Shown here piece by piece: positions 18,407-27,554 of a stretch of DNA of 64,000 nucleotides. The stretch covers positions 1 to 64,000 of the forward strand of contig NZ_CAADXO010000019.1 in the NCBI RefSeq assembly GCF_900753045.1, written 5' to 3'. A program made the translations under genes and the position numbers. The DNA comes from an uncultured Phascolarctobacterium sp. (lineage in GTDB: Bacteria; Bacillota; Negativicutes; Acidaminococcales; Acidaminococcaceae). The stretch's first letter is position 1. Each line of letters starts with the position of its first letter. Below the pieces are notes generated by a model that was given only the letters and a program-made list of their open reading frames with translations, was not told the DNA's origin and made no database searches.

Positions 18407-19506
18407 AGGTAATTCTTTCCGGCGGCGGTACGGGCGGACACATTTATCCGGCCCTGACCATTGCGGATCAGATAAAAAAACTGCAGCCTGAGGCGGAAAT
18501 CAGCTTTGTAGGAACACAGCAGGGCTTGGAAAAGGATATCATTCCCCGCTACGGCTACAAGTTGCAGTTTATTGAGGTAGCAGGCTTTAAGCGCAGTCTG
18601 AGCCTGGATACCCTGCGCAGTGCGGCAAAGCTTTTTGCCGGTTTATATGATGCCTACAAGATTATCAGCAACGAAAAACCGGACCTGGTAATCGGTACCG
18701 GCGGTTATGTCTGCGGCCCGATTGTTTTCATGGCGGCACTGAAGGGAATTCCCTGCTGCATTCAGGAGCAGAACGCAATGCCCGGTGTGACCAATAAAAT
18801 TTTGTCACGTTATGTGCGCAAAGTATTTTTAGGTTATAAAGAGGGCGGAAAATATTTTCACGGCAAGGCAGAGCTGGAATATACCGGCAATCCTATCCGC
18901 AGTGAAATTCTCCAGCATACGCGTGAGGAAGCTGTTAAGGAGCTGGGGCTGGACCCGGCGAAGAAAACGATTCTCGTTTCCGGCGGCAGCCGTGGTGCGC
19001 GCACAATCAACAATGCGATGCTCGAAGCAGAGCTGGCGCTTTCCGGCAGAGCCGAGGTGCAGGTGCTGCATGCGACCGGTGATGTGAATTATGATGCCTA
19101 TATGGCAGAAATCAAAAAGCGCGGCGGTGTGGCAGATAATATTATCATCAAGCCTTATCTGCATAATATGCCGGTAGCGTTGGCTGCGGCAGATCTGGCA
19201 GTGTTCCGTGCCGGTGCAATCGGCCTGGCAGAGCTGATGGCGAAGGGAGTGCCGTCACTTTTGGTGCCATATCCGTATGCTACGGCAAATCACCAGGAGT
19301 TTAATGCCAGAGCGGTAGAGGCTCAGGGTGCTGCCAAGGTTATTCTTGATAAGGAACTGACGGGCGACACCGTTTTGGAGTTTATCGAGCATTTATTAGT
19401 ACATGGAGAGGAATTACAGCAGATGCATGCGGCGGCCCAAAAGCTTGGCAGACCGCAGGCTGCAGAGGTTATAGCCAAAGAGGCTGTGGCCTTGACTAAA
19501 AAATAA
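18403..19506 (+). CDS. murG: lipid II synthase (UDP-GlcNAc transferase)
   Basis: The GTG start at 18403 overlaps the murD stop and has GGAGGGAGG at 18385-18393. The 367-residue GT-B enzyme shows GGGTGGHIYPAL at the N-terminus, GTGGYVCGP, SGGSRGA near residue 190 and the UDP-GlcNAc-binding FRAGAIGLAELMAKG with PYATANHQEFNA. It adds GlcNAc to lipid I on the inner face of the membrane. Confidence 0.97.
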   Translation: MKVILSGGGTGGHIYPALTIADQIKKLQPEAEISFVGTQQGLEKDIIPRYGYKLQFIEVAGFKRSLSLDTLRSAAKLFAGLYDAYKIISNEKPDLVIGTGGYVCGPIVFMAALKGIPCCIQEQNAMPGVTNKILSRYVRKVFLGYKEGGKYFHGKAELEYTGNPIRSEILQHTREEAVKELGLDPAKKTILVSGGSRGARTINNAMLEAELALSGRAEVQVLHATGDVNYDAYMAEIKKRGGVADNIIIKPYLHNMPVALAAADLAVFRAGAIGLAELMAKGVPSLLVPYPYATANHQEFNARAVEAQGAAKVILDKELTGDTVLEFIEHLLVHGEELQQMHAAAQKLGRPQAAEVIAKEAVALTKK

Positions 19507-19519
19507 GGGAGGGCCTCGA

Positions 19520-20914
19520 GTGGCTGAAAACAAATTAGCAAACCTGCGTAATATACATTTTATCGGTATCGGCGGCGCCGGCATGAGCGCGATTGCTTAT
19601 GTATTGATTAAGCGCGGCTATGATGTAAGCGGTTCCGATTTAAATGCCGGTCATATGTCGGCACATCTGGCGGAGGAAGGCGCTATGGTTTATATGGGCC
19701 ATGCTGCCAGCCAGGTGGAGGATGCTGAGGCTGTAGTTATTTCTACAGCGATTCATCCCAACAATCCGGAGCTGATGGAGGCCAGAAAGCGTGGTATTCC
19801 CGTGCTGCACCGCAGCGATGTGCTGGCTGCAGTGATGAATGCTGCCGACGGCGTAGCTGTCGCAGGCGCTCACGGCAAAACTACTACCAGTGCAATGATT
19901 TCCTGCATTGCGGCAGAAAGCGGTATTGATCCGACTGTTATCATTGGCGGCGAGGTAAGCAGCCTCGGCGGTAATGCGCGCAACGGTGCAGGCCGCTTTG
20001 TGGTAGCGGAGGCGGACGAGAGCGACGGCTCCTTCCTCAAGCTGTATCCGTATCTTGCTGTAGTAACTAATATTGAAGATGATCATCTGGACCATTACGG
20101 TACAGAAGAAAATATATATCAGGCCTTTAAACAGTTTGTCGGCAACATCAAAGAAGGCGGCAAAGCAATTCTCTGCTTTGATAATGCTAAGGTGCGCCGT
20201 CTGGCTGCCGAAACTGATAAAGAGGTAATTACCTACGGCGTAGAAGGCGAGGGCGCTGACTACATTGCCCGTGACATTTCCTACGGTGTTGACGGCACGA
20301 GCTACAAGCTGTACTACAAGGGAGAATTTGTGACGGAGGTTCATCTGATTGTTCCCGGCAGACATAATGTGCTGAATTCTATGGGCGCGTTTGCTGCTGC
20401 ACATGAGATGGGCATTGCTACCGACAAAATTCTTGCATCCCTGAAAAAGTTTGGCGGTGCCAAACGTCGTTTTGAAACCAAGGGTAAGGTAAACGGTGTC
20501 TGGGTTGTTGATGATTATGCGCATCATCCGACAGAAATCGGCGTAACGCTGAAGGCTGCAAGACAGACGAAGCCTGAGCGCTTGCTGTGTGTGTTCCAGC
20601 CGCATCGCTACACCCGTACCAAGCTGCTGTTCTCTGAGTTCTGCGAATGCTTTAAGGATTGCGACGAGCTGATTCTGACTGATATTTATGCAGCCAGCGA
20701 GGACGCAATTCCCGGCGTAAGCAGCATGCATCTGGCGGAGGGTATCAAGGCAGCGACCGGTCAGGAGGTGCTGTATATCGGCAAGCTGACCAAGGCTGAG
20801 GAATATCTGGAGCGCGTTGTACGTCCCGGCGATCTGGTGATGACCATCGGTGCCGGTGATGTGTTTAAAATTGGTGAAGAATTAGTTAGGGAGTTGGAAA
20901 GAAATGCAGATTAA
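19520..20914 (+). CDS. murC: UDP-MurNAc:L-alanine ligase
   Basis: The GTG start at 19520 follows AAGGGAGGG. The 464-residue protein has the MurC marks: HFIGIGGAGMSAIA, the P-loop GAHGKTTTSAM near residue 115, EADESDGSF, NIEDDHLDHYG and DDYAHHPTEI. It performs the first amino acid addition to UDP-MurNAc. It overlaps ddl by 11 bp. murB, often fused or adjacent, is not here. Confidence 0.97.
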   Translation: MAENKLANLRNIHFIGIGGAGMSAIAYVLIKRGYDVSGSDLNAGHMSAHLAEEGAMVYMGHAASQVEDAEAVVISTAIHPNNPELMEARKRGIPVLHRSDVLAAVMNAADGVAVAGAHGKTTTSAMISCIAAESGIDPTVIIGGEVSSLGGNARNGAGRFVVAEADESDGSFLKLYPYLAVVTNIEDDHLDHYGTEENIYQAFKQFVGNIKEGGKAILCFDNAKVRRLAAETDKEVITYGVEGEGADYIARDISYGVDGTSYKLYYKGEFVTEVHLIVPGRHNVLNSMGAFAAAHEMGIATDKILASLKKFGGAKRRFETKGKVNGVWVVDDYAHHPTEIGVTLKAARQTKPERLLCVFQPHRYTRTKLLFSEFCECFKDCDELILTDIYAASEDAIPGVSSMHLAEGIKAATGQEVLYIGKLTKAEEYLERVVRPGDLVMTIGAGDVFKIGEELVRELERNAD

Positions 20915-21851
20915 TAAGCAGGATGTTGTTGCTGTTGTCTTAGGCGGGCCTTCCTCTGAGGCCGAGATTTCGCGTGTTACCGGCGGCGCTATTGCGAACG
21001 CTTTGCGCGAAAAGGGCTATAATGCCAAGGAAGTTGAGCTGAATCCGTCTAATCTGATTAACGAGCTGCGTGAGATGAACGCTAAGGTAGTATTTAATGC
21101 TGTTCATGGTATGTACGGTGAGGATGGTCGTTTGCAGAGCATTCTGGAGGCAGCAGGTATTCCTTATACCGGCTGCGGCGTACTGGCAAGCGCTGTTTCT
21201 ATGGATAAATCCGCTACGAAGCGTTATCTGCAGTCTGCAGGCATTCCTACCGCACCCTGCATGATTATCAATAAGCGTGATGCAGGTGATTTGCAGGCGC
21301 TGGCAGACAAAATTATTTCCGAGTTCGGTCTGCCCGTAGTTATCAAGGCAGCAACCCAAGGCTCCAGCATCGGCGTTGTAATTCCTAAGACTGCAGAAGA
21401 TGTTGTGCCTGCACTGGAGGAAGCCTTCAAGTATTCCGAAAATGTGCTGGCAGAAAAATGCATCAAGGGCAAAGAGCTGACGATTTCTATTATGGAAGAG
21501 AACGGCGAACCCAAACCGCTGCCTGTTATCTGGATTGCACCGCATTCCGGCGCCTATGACTTCCATTCCAAATACACCAAGGGTGCTACGGACTACCACT
21601 GCCCGGCACCGTTTGATGAGAAAACTACTGCTTATATCCAAAAAATTGCCGTAGAAACCTACAAGCTGTTGGGCCTTTCCGGCGTAGCGCGTGTAGATGC
21701 TATGCTGGGTGATGAGGATGGCGTTGCTTATGTACTCGAAGCAAACACTGTTCCCGGCATGACGGCAACCAGCCTGGTTCCGAAGGCTGCTGCTGCTGTT
21801 GGCATCAGCTTCCCTGAGCTGTGCGAGAAAATTTTACTGAGCGCTAAATAA
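20904..21851 (+). CDS. ddl: D-alanine--D-alanine ligase
   Basis: The 315-residue ATP-grasp enzyme has the conserved start VVLGGPSSEAEIS, the HGMYGEDG loop, the KAATQGSSIGV ATP-binding loop and the C-terminal VLEANTVPGMT. It makes the D-Ala-D-Ala dipeptide used by MurF. ATG 20904 lies inside murC. Its length is that of the short DdlB type found in dcw clusters. Confidence 0.96.
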   Translation: MQINKQDVVAVVLGGPSSEAEISRVTGGAIANALREKGYNAKEVELNPSNLINELREMNAKVVFNAVHGMYGEDGRLQSILEAAGIPYTGCGVLASAVSMDKSATKRYLQSAGIPTAPCMIINKRDAGDLQALADKIISEFGLPVVIKAATQGSSIGVVIPKTAEDVVPALEEAFKYSENVLAEKCIKGKELTISIMEENGEPKPLPVIWIAPHSGAYDFHSKYTKGATDYHCPAPFDEKTTAYIQKIAVETYKLLGLSGVARVDAMLGDEDGVAYVLEANTVPGMTATSLVPKAAAAVGISFPELCEKILLSAK

Positions 21852-21884
21852 AAAAGTTTTATAAGAAGCCAAAGGAGGTGCAGC

Positions 21885-22661
21885 ATGGATTCATCGCAGA
21901 CTATACGCGAACAACTGCGCAGATGCAGACGCCGGAAATTCTGGCACCTGGTGCGCCTATTGCTATCTACGGCTGTACTTGCTGTAACCTGTACATATGC
22001 CTGGCGCTATGTGCATAATCCTGCGTTTGCCTTTGGCAATGTCAGCATTCACGGAAGCAGTCAGCTGACGGAGGCGGAGGTTATCTCACTTGCAGGCTGC
22101 GGTCAGGGACCATTGAATCTTTTCAATGCCAGCTCCGGCCGTCTGCGAGAGGCTTTGCTGCATGATGTCCGCTTTAAAAATGCAGAGGTGGCTTACCGCT
22201 TTCCGGCAACTCTGCAGGTGAGTGTAGAGGAACGGCAGCCGGCGCTTTATGTTGCCAATTCCTATCACAGCTATCTGAAGGTGGATTATAACGGTGTAGT
22301 TCTCAGCGTGACGACTACTATTCCGGACGCGAAGGCTCCTGTGCTGGCGGGCATAAAATGCGGTAATCTTTATCTGGGTGATAAGGTTGCCAATACGGGT
22401 GTGCTGCAGATTCTGCAATTTTTGCAGCAGCTGACGCCGGAGGCACTGCAGCGTATCGGTGAAATTGCCGTTGATGATAAGCAGGATGTCAAGCTGCAGC
22501 TGAGCGGCAGCTTTCCGGTGCGTCTGGGCAGGGTGCAGGAGGTATCACAGAAGGCTTCTGTGTTTATGACTGTGTTTAACGAGATTAAAGATAAAAACAT
22601 TAAGGCTGAATATATTGATTTGACCTTCGGTAAGCCATATATCAAGCTTTTGCCAAAATAA
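21885..22661 (+). CDS. ftsQ: cell division protein FtsQ/DivIB
   Basis: ATG 21885 follows AAAGGAGGTG. The 258-residue protein has a short basic cytoplasmic tail, one membrane helix (about residues 25-43), a POTRA domain starting with FGNVSIHGSSQLTEAEV, and an FtsQ domain with LQVSVEERQPALYV. It is a bitopic scaffold of the divisome that partners with the FtsL-like protein encoded upstream. Confidence 0.93.
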   Translation: MDSSQTIREQLRRCRRRKFWHLVRLLLSTAVLAVTCTYAWRYVHNPAFAFGNVSIHGSSQLTEAEVISLAGCGQGPLNLFNASSGRLREALLHDVRFKNAEVAYRFPATLQVSVEERQPALYVANSYHSYLKVDYNGVVLSVTTTIPDAKAPVLAGIKCGNLYLGDKVANTGVLQILQFLQQLTPEALQRIGEIAVDDKQDVKLQLSGSFPVRLGRVQEVSQKASVFMTVFNEIKDKNIKAEYIDLTFGKPYIKLLPK

Positions 22662-22724
22662 ATTGCTGTTAACTTGTTACTGCTGCAAAGCTGTTGCAGC
22701 TGATGTCACAGTGAGGGTGAGATA

Positions 22725-23423
22725 ATGAAAGAAATTTTTACTATGGATTTAAAGGGCAAGCTGTTGATTGCCGTGGTATTCATGGTGTTGGGATTTATGC
22801 TTTCGGTACAGTATAAAACTACAGAGCTTCAGCGCAATGTGCGTATGGACCGCGTAGAGGATTTGTCGGAACGCCTGAAGATTATGGAAGCCGAGAACAA
22901 GCAGCTGCTGACAGAGCTGGAAACCTTGCGCGCAGGTGCTGCCAAGGATCCTGCTGATGACCGTATGAAGCTGATGGCAGGCACGACTGACGTAGAGGGC
23001 GAAGGCATTGAGATTTTGCTGGATGACAGCAATATTGCCAAAAAGTCCGGCGAAAATCCTAATCTGTACATTATTCATGATGAAGATTTGCTGCGTGTGC
23101 TCAACGAGCTGCGCGCTGCCGGTGCGGAAGCAATTTCTGTCAACGATCAGCGCATTGTGGCTATGAGCGAAATTCGTTGTGCCGGACCTACTATTTCGGT
23201 AAACAATGTCCGCAGTGCTCCGCCTTATGTTATCAAGGCTATCGGTGCTCCTAAAACTTTGAGCAGTGCCCTGCGTCTGCGTGGCGGTGTTGTAGAAACC
23301 TTTGAGTTCTGGGGCATTCAGGTAAAAATTAAGACTGTTGAAAAGCTGCATATTCCGGCGCTGAAAGCACCGCGCAGCTTTGAATACGCTAAGACTGTGG
23401 AAAGCAAGGAGGCAGCGAAATGA
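22725..23423 (+). CDS. DUF881 family protein, septal or envelope protein of unknown role
   Basis: The 232-residue protein has one N-terminal membrane helix, a coiled-coil stretch (LSERLKIMEAENKQLLTE) and a DUF881 domain with LLRVLNELRAAGAEAISVNDQRI and the C-terminal GGVVETFEFWGIQVKI. Such genes sit between ftsQ and sbp/ftsZ in many Firmicutes (the ylxW/ylxX region of Bacillus). Its exact role is unknown. The stop overlaps the sbp start by 4 bp. Confidence 0.9.
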   Translation: MKEIFTMDLKGKLLIAVVFMVLGFMLSVQYKTTELQRNVRMDRVEDLSERLKIMEAENKQLLTELETLRAGAAKDPADDRMKLMAGTTDVEGEGIEILLDDSNIAKKSGENPNLYIIHDEDLLRVLNELRAAGAEAISVNDQRIVAMSEIRCAGPTISVNNVRSAPPYVIKAIGAPKTLSSALRLRGGVVETFEFWGIQVKIKTVEKLHIPALKAPRSFEYAKTVESKEAAK

Positions 23424-23752
23424 TAGGGTTTGCATTTGCCGGCCTTGTGCTTGGCCTTATACTCGGTGTTTACTGTCCTTTCAGAGTGCCGCCTGAATAC
23501 GCGCGCCTGCTTGCCGTAGCCGTTATGGCCGGTATGGATGCAGTGCTTGGCGGTGTACGTGCTTCGCTCGAAGGCAATTATGATACTCAGGTTTTCATTT
23601 CCGGATTCTTTATAAACGGCATTTTGGCAGCCTTTTTGTGCTATGCCGGTAATTTGATTGGTATCGATTTATATCTGGTAGCGGTACTGATTTTCGGTAT
23701 GCGTATTTTCCAGAATCTGGGAATTATCCGTCGCCTTTATATGGGCAAATAA
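23420..23752 (+). CDS. sbp: small basic protein Sbp (DUF1290)
   Basis: The 110-residue membrane protein has three or four hydrophobic helices and the family motif YARLLAVAVMAGMDAVLGGVR, followed by FFINGILAAFL. DUF1290 proteins are encoded just before ftsA/ftsZ in Firmicutes. Function is unknown. ATG 23420 overlaps the DUF881 stop. Confidence 0.92.
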   Translation: MIGFAFAGLVLGLILGVYCPFRVPPEYARLLAVAVMAGMDAVLGGVRASLEGNYDTQVFISGFFINGILAAFLCYAGNLIGIDLYLVAVLIFGMRIFQNLGIIRRLYMGK

Positions 23753-23756
23753 GTGT

Positions 23757-23796
23757 CCTGCAGGAAGATGAAGAAAAAAATTCATCAATAAGCAGG
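23757..23796 (+). other. stem-loop in the sbp-ftsZ gap
   Basis: An outer CCTGC (23757-23761) / GCAGG (23792-23796) and an inner GATGAA (23767-23772) / TTCATC (23781-23786) can pair. There is no T tract, so it is more likely an RNA processing or stability element than a terminator. Confidence 0.35.
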
Positions 23797-23813
23797 AAAA
23801 TAGCACTTTCATG

Positions 23814-23842
23814 TTGAACAATATAAAAATGATTATTTTATA
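23814..23842 (+). promoter_or_regulatory. possible extra promoter for ftsZ
   Basis: TTGAAC (23814-23819) is followed after 17 bp by TTTATA (23837-23842). The gap before ftsZ is 124 bp and AT-rich, unlike the tight spacing upstream, which fits a separate promoter. Confidence 0.4.
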
Positions 23843-23876
23843 AATAAGCTACCCAAAGCTAAGGGGGACGTAGAAT

Positions 23877-24947
23877 ATGTTTGATGACGTAGAGACAACC
23901 TTTGAACCGTTGGCCAATATTAAAGTAATTGGTGTCGGCGGTGGCGGCAATAACGCCGTAAACCGTATGATTGACGCCGGCGTAAGCGGCGTAGAATTCA
24001 TTGCAGTGAACTGTGACAAGCAGTGCCTGATGCTTTCCAAAGCAGAAAAACGCATCCAAATCGGCGAAAAGCTGACTAAAGGTCTGGGTGCAGGCGCAAA
24101 TCCAGAAATCGGCGAAAAAGCTGCCGAAGAATCCCGTGACCAGATTCTGGAGTCCCTGAAAGGTGCAGATATGGTATTTGTTACCGCAGGTATGGGCGGT
24201 GGTACCGGTACTGGTGCTGCACACGTTGTTGCGGAATGTGCCAAAGAAATCGGTGCGCTGACTGTCGGCGTTGTAACCAAGCCCTTTGGCTTTGAAGGTC
24301 CTCGCCGTATGAAGCAGGCTGAGGCAGGCATTGTCAACCTGAAGGAAAAGGTTGATACCCTGGTAACTATTCCTAACGACCGTTTGCTGCAGATTATCGA
24401 AAAACGTACTTCCATGCTGGAAGCATTCAAAAAGGCCGATGACGTATTGCGTCAGGGCGTTCAGGGCATTTCCAACCTGATTGCTGTTCCCGGTCTGATT
24501 AACGTTGACTTCGCCGATGTCAAGACTGTTATGTCCAATGCAGGCAGCGCTCTGATGGGCGTTGGTACCGCTAAGGGCGAAGGCGGCGGCAAGGCTGCAG
24601 CCGAAGCTGCTATCAAGAGCCCGTTGCTGGAAGCATCTATCGATGGTGCCCGCGGCGTACTGATTAACGTTATCGGCGGCAAGGAGCTGTCCCTGTTTGA
24701 CGTTAACGAAGCTGCCAATATTGTCAATGAAGCAGCTGATCCCAATGCAGTGGTTATCTTCGGCGCTGTTATTGATGAAAGCCTCAATGACGAAATCCGT
24801 GTTACGGTTATCGCAACAGGCTTTGAGAAAAAATCTCCTGTTACCAAAAATACAGTTGGCGGTCCGGCATCTATCAACCGTAACACTAGCGGTGTTATCA
24901 AGAATTTCTCCGATCCGAATGAAATTCCGCCATGGCTGCGTCACTGA
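23877..24947 (+). CDS. ftsZ: cell division GTPase FtsZ
   Basis: The 356-residue protein has the tubulin-type GTP-binding motif GMGGGTGTGAA, the N-terminal GVGGGGNNAVNRMI, the synergy loop NVDFADVKTVM and a short linker ending in the conserved tail IPPWLRH. It forms the cytokinetic ring. Its linker is short. No ftsA precedes it, so the membrane tether must be SepF, ZipA-like or encoded elsewhere. Confidence 0.98.
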   Translation: MFDDVETTFEPLANIKVIGVGGGGNNAVNRMIDAGVSGVEFIAVNCDKQCLMLSKAEKRIQIGEKLTKGLGAGANPEIGEKAAEESRDQILESLKGADMVFVTAGMGGGTGTGAAHVVAECAKEIGALTVGVVTKPFGFEGPRRMKQAEAGIVNLKEKVDTLVTIPNDRLLQIIEKRTSMLEAFKKADDVLRQGVQGISNLIAVPGLINVDFADVKTVMSNAGSALMGVGTAKGEGGGKAAAEAAIKSPLLEASIDGARGVLINVIGGKELSLFDVNEAANIVNEAADPNAVVIFGAVIDESLNDEIRVTVIATGFEKKSPVTKNTVGGPASINRNTSGVIKNFSDPNEIPPWLRH

Positions 24948-24966
24948 TTGAAAGGAAGGCAGTAAT

Positions 24967-25434
24967 ATGAAGTGCCCGTTTTGCTCCCACCGAGACAGCC
25001 GTGTTATCGACAGCCGTGCTGTAGAGGAAGGCTGTTCTATCCGTCGCAGACGTGAATGCCCTAATTGCGGCAAACGCTTTACTACATATGAAAAATATGA
25101 GGAAACTCCGCTTGTTGTCAGCAAGAAGGATGGCCGTCGCGAGCTTTTTGATGGTAAAAAGCTGCTGGCAGGTCTTTTGAAGGCTTGCGAGAAACGCCCG
25201 GTTCCTTATGAAAAGATTAAAGAGATTGCCGACAGCATCGAGCGTGAGCTGCGGATGAGTGCGGATGCGGAAATTCCCAGCGCCCAGATCGGTGAGCTTG
25301 TTATGAAGTATCTGGAGCAGACAGATCAGATTGCTTATGTACGCTTTGCTTCCGTATATCGTCAGTTCGCTGATGTGCGCAATTTTATGCAGGAGCTGGA
25401 ACGTATTATGCAAAAATCTAAAGACGCAAAATAG
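24967..25434 (+). CDS. nrdR: transcriptional repressor NrdR
   Basis: The 155-residue protein starts MKCPFC and has an N-terminal zinc ribbon with two CxxC pairs (CPFC and CPNC), the RRRRECPNC region and FTTYEKYEE, then an ATP-cone domain. NrdR represses ribonucleotide reductase genes in response to dATP/ATP. No nrd genes are in this window. ATG 24967 follows GAAAGGAAGG. Confidence 0.97.
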   Translation: MKCPFCSHRDSRVIDSRAVEEGCSIRRRRECPNCGKRFTTYEKYEETPLVVSKKDGRRELFDGKKLLAGLLKACEKRPVPYEKIKEIADSIERELRMSADAEIPSAQIGELVMKYLEQTDQIAYVRFASVYRQFADVRNFMQELERIMQKSKDAK

Positions 25435-25445
25435 AGGTGCGGAAT

Positions 25446-25697
25446 ATGAAAAAGTATTTACTGCTTACTTTAACGGCTCTTATGCTGGTTGCAGGCTTTA
25501 GCGGCTCTGCGCTGGCTAAGGAAAGACTCTTTACATTTTCCAATAACAATAACGGAGCTGTGAAAGAGGTTAATTATTATCTGGATAATGGTGCCAAGGT
25601 TGTGTTTATGGACACAGCAGCCAAGGCTACCGACAGCACGGTGATTATCACCGTAGTGTTGGATATACCTGATGGTGTGGCAGCATATCAAAAGTAA
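25446..25697 (+). CDS. small secreted protein of unknown function
   Basis: ATG 25446 has GAGGTG upstream; a GTG 9 bp before is less likely. The 83-residue product has a clean signal peptide (KKYLLLTLTALMLVAGF, cleavage after SALA) and a mature part of about 58 residues with alternating strand-like stretches. I do not recognise the family. It lies 11 bp after nrdR and before a terminator, so it may be the last gene of that transcript. Confidence 0.65.
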   Translation: MKKYLLLTLTALMLVAGFSGSALAKERLFTFSNNNNGAVKEVNYYLDNGAKVVFMDTAAKATDSTVIITVVLDIPDGVAAYQK

Positions 25698-25731
25698 ATA
25701 GCAAAAAGGTGCCGCAGGCACTTGCAAAGGG

Positions 25732-25755
25732 AGACGGCGTCAGCCGTCTCTTTTG
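25732..25755 (+). terminator. rho-independent terminator
   Basis: GAGACGGC (25732-25739) pairs perfectly with GCCGTCTC (25744-25751) and is followed by TTTT. Confidence 0.75.
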
Positions 25756-25821
25756 GTATAAGCGTAATATTTCAGCTAGAGCTTAGCTACAAATTTGAGT
25801 GCTTTTAAGGGGGACTTTAGG

Positions 25822-26649
25822 ATGCAGGATTTTATCATTACGCAAAAAAATAATATCTGGTGGGGAATGTTCCCTCGTTTGGCACAGGCCGGCTTCGGCA
25901 ATGCCTGCAGCTGCCGTCTGCATGGTGAAAGCTTTCTGGTGCCGGGTACTTTGAACCTGGCTTTGCATGTGGGTGACGATGCAGAGCTTGTACTGCAGAA
26001 CCGTCGCCTGTTTGCACAGGCTTTAGGCCTGGATGCGTCGAAATTTACTACCTGCGAGCAGGTGCATGGCAGCAACGTTGCGGTGGTAGATGAAGCCTTG
26101 GTCGGCGCCGGTGCGACTGCACTTGCCGATACAATTAAGGATACGGATGCTTTGGTTACGAATTTGGCAAACGTGCCGCTGCTGCTGTTCTTCGCAGACT
26201 GCGTGCCGTTGCTTTTTGCCGACGAGCGCCAAGGCGTGTGCGCTGTGGCGCACGCAGGCTGGCGCGGTACGGTGGCACAGATTGGGCGCAAAACTGTGGA
26301 AGCTATGCAGCAAGCCTTCGGCTCCCGTCCCGCAGATATCGTTGCGGCGATTGGTCCGTCTATCGGCCAATGCTGCTACGAGGTGGACGACTTTGTGCGC
26401 AGTAAGGCTGCAGGCTATGAGCAGTTCTTTGCACCACGTGCAGAAAATCCCGGTAAGTATATGCTGGATTTGTGGGGTTACAACCGCCAGGTGCTGCTGG
26501 ACGCAGGCCTTAAGGAGGAAAATATTCTTACTGCCGGCGTCTGCACGGAGCATAACCATGAAATGTTCTGCTCCTACCGTGCAGAGCAGGGAAAAACAGG
26601 GCGCATGGGTGTGTGCCTGTACAGAATGTCAGCCGGGAAAAATGCGTGA
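25822..26649 (+). CDS. pgeF: YfiH/PgeF family polyphenol oxidase-like, peptidoglycan editing factor
   Basis: ATG 25822 follows AAGGGGG. The 275-residue protein has the family's zinc site residues in CEQVHGSNV, DCVPLLF and HAGWRGTVAQ, plus IGPSIGQCCYEV. These proteins were named laccase-like but act as purine nucleoside phosphorylase/deaminases or in removing misincorporated serine from peptidoglycan precursors. The location just downstream of the division cluster is common in Firmicutes. Confidence 0.92.
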   Translation: MQDFIITQKNNIWWGMFPRLAQAGFGNACSCRLHGESFLVPGTLNLALHVGDDAELVLQNRRLFAQALGLDASKFTTCEQVHGSNVAVVDEALVGAGATALADTIKDTDALVTNLANVPLLLFFADCVPLLFADERQGVCAVAHAGWRGTVAQIGRKTVEAMQQAFGSRPADIVAAIGPSIGQCCYEVDDFVRSKAAGYEQFFAPRAENPGKYMLDLWGYNRQVLLDAGLKEENILTAGVCTEHNHEMFCSYRAEQGKTGRMGVCLYRMSAGKNA

Positions 26650-26757
26650 GTACTGAGCGTGCGTAGAACTTACGGTTAACGTTAACTTAGAAGATTTAGA
26701 AAATGCGTTAAGAAATGCTTTTTGTAACGCTAAAAAATACGAAAAGAGTGAGTGAAG

Positions 26758-27504
26758 ATGCTTAAGGATACATTTACTTTTCAGGGACCGTTAGGTGAGA
26801 TTGAATGTCTTGTTGAGCCTAACCGCAGTGATAATAATGCCGTTCTTGTTATGGCGCACGGCTTCCGCGGCAGCCGCGACAGCGGCGGACGTGCTGCAGG
26901 CGTGGCGCATCAGGCTGCGGCGCATGCTGCCGTAGTGCGCTTTAACTTTACGGGTACGCAGATAATTTCGCGTCAGGTGGAGGAGCTGCGCGCCGTACTG
27001 GCAGAGGTACGCCGCAGACAGCCCGGTTGCAGGCTGTTCCTTTTGGGACGCAGCCTTGGCGGTGCCGCCTCTATCATCACTGCAGCGCAGGACGGCGCTC
27101 TTGCCGGTCTGATTCTGTGGGCAACGCCGAATAATCTGCGCTTTACCTTTCGCTACGTGATGACGGAGGACGAATATCGTCGTCTGGACAGCGGCGAAAC
27201 GCTGCACTTTAATGATGAGCGCGGCGAATGCGATTTGACACCGGATTTCCTGACGGACTTTGACCAATACGATTTGCCGGCGTTGCTGCAAAAAGCACAG
27301 CCATTGCCTGTACTATTAATGCACTGCAGTGCGGATGAGGTGGTACTGGCGGAGCAGGCGCAGCGCAACGCTGCAGCCATCGGCGAGGCGGCAGAGCTGC
27401 ATATCTTTGCAGGCGGTGACCACAGCTTTACGGAATACAGTGACGAAGCAGGCGCGCTGCTGAGCGATTGGCTGGGCAAACGCTTGAAATGCGGCGCTTG
27501 TTAG
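26758..27504 (+). CDS. alpha/beta hydrolase, probable esterase
   Basis: ATG 26758 is preceded by GAGTGAGTG. The 248-residue product has the oxyanion-type HGFRGSRDS, the nucleophile elbow GRSLGG (Ser near residue 100), an acid in CSADEVV and the catalytic His in GGDHSF. This is a standard alpha/beta hydrolase catalytic set; the substrate is unknown. A hairpin of GCGTTA and TAACGC lies just upstream at 26705-26730. Confidence 0.85.
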   Translation: MLKDTFTFQGPLGEIECLVEPNRSDNNAVLVMAHGFRGSRDSGGRAAGVAHQAAAHAAVVRFNFTGTQIISRQVEELRAVLAEVRRRQPGCRLFLLGRSLGGAASIITAAQDGALAGLILWATPNNLRFTFRYVMTEDEYRRLDSGETLHFNDERGECDLTPDFLTDFDQYDLPALLQKAQPLPVLLMHCSADEVVLAEQAQRNAAAIGEAAELHIFAGGDHSFTEYSDEAGALLSDWLGKRLKCGAC

Positions 27505-27513
27505 TTGTATAAT
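27484..27513 (+). promoter_or_regulatory. probable promoter of the cyclophilin lipoprotein gene
   Basis: TTGAAA (27484-27489), 18 bp, TATAAT (27508-27513), overlapping the end of the hydrolase gene and 42 bp before the next ATG. Confidence 0.5.
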
Positions 27514-27554
27514 ATACTTGAGGAATTATATCCTTTTCTATGGGAGGAAAGAGC

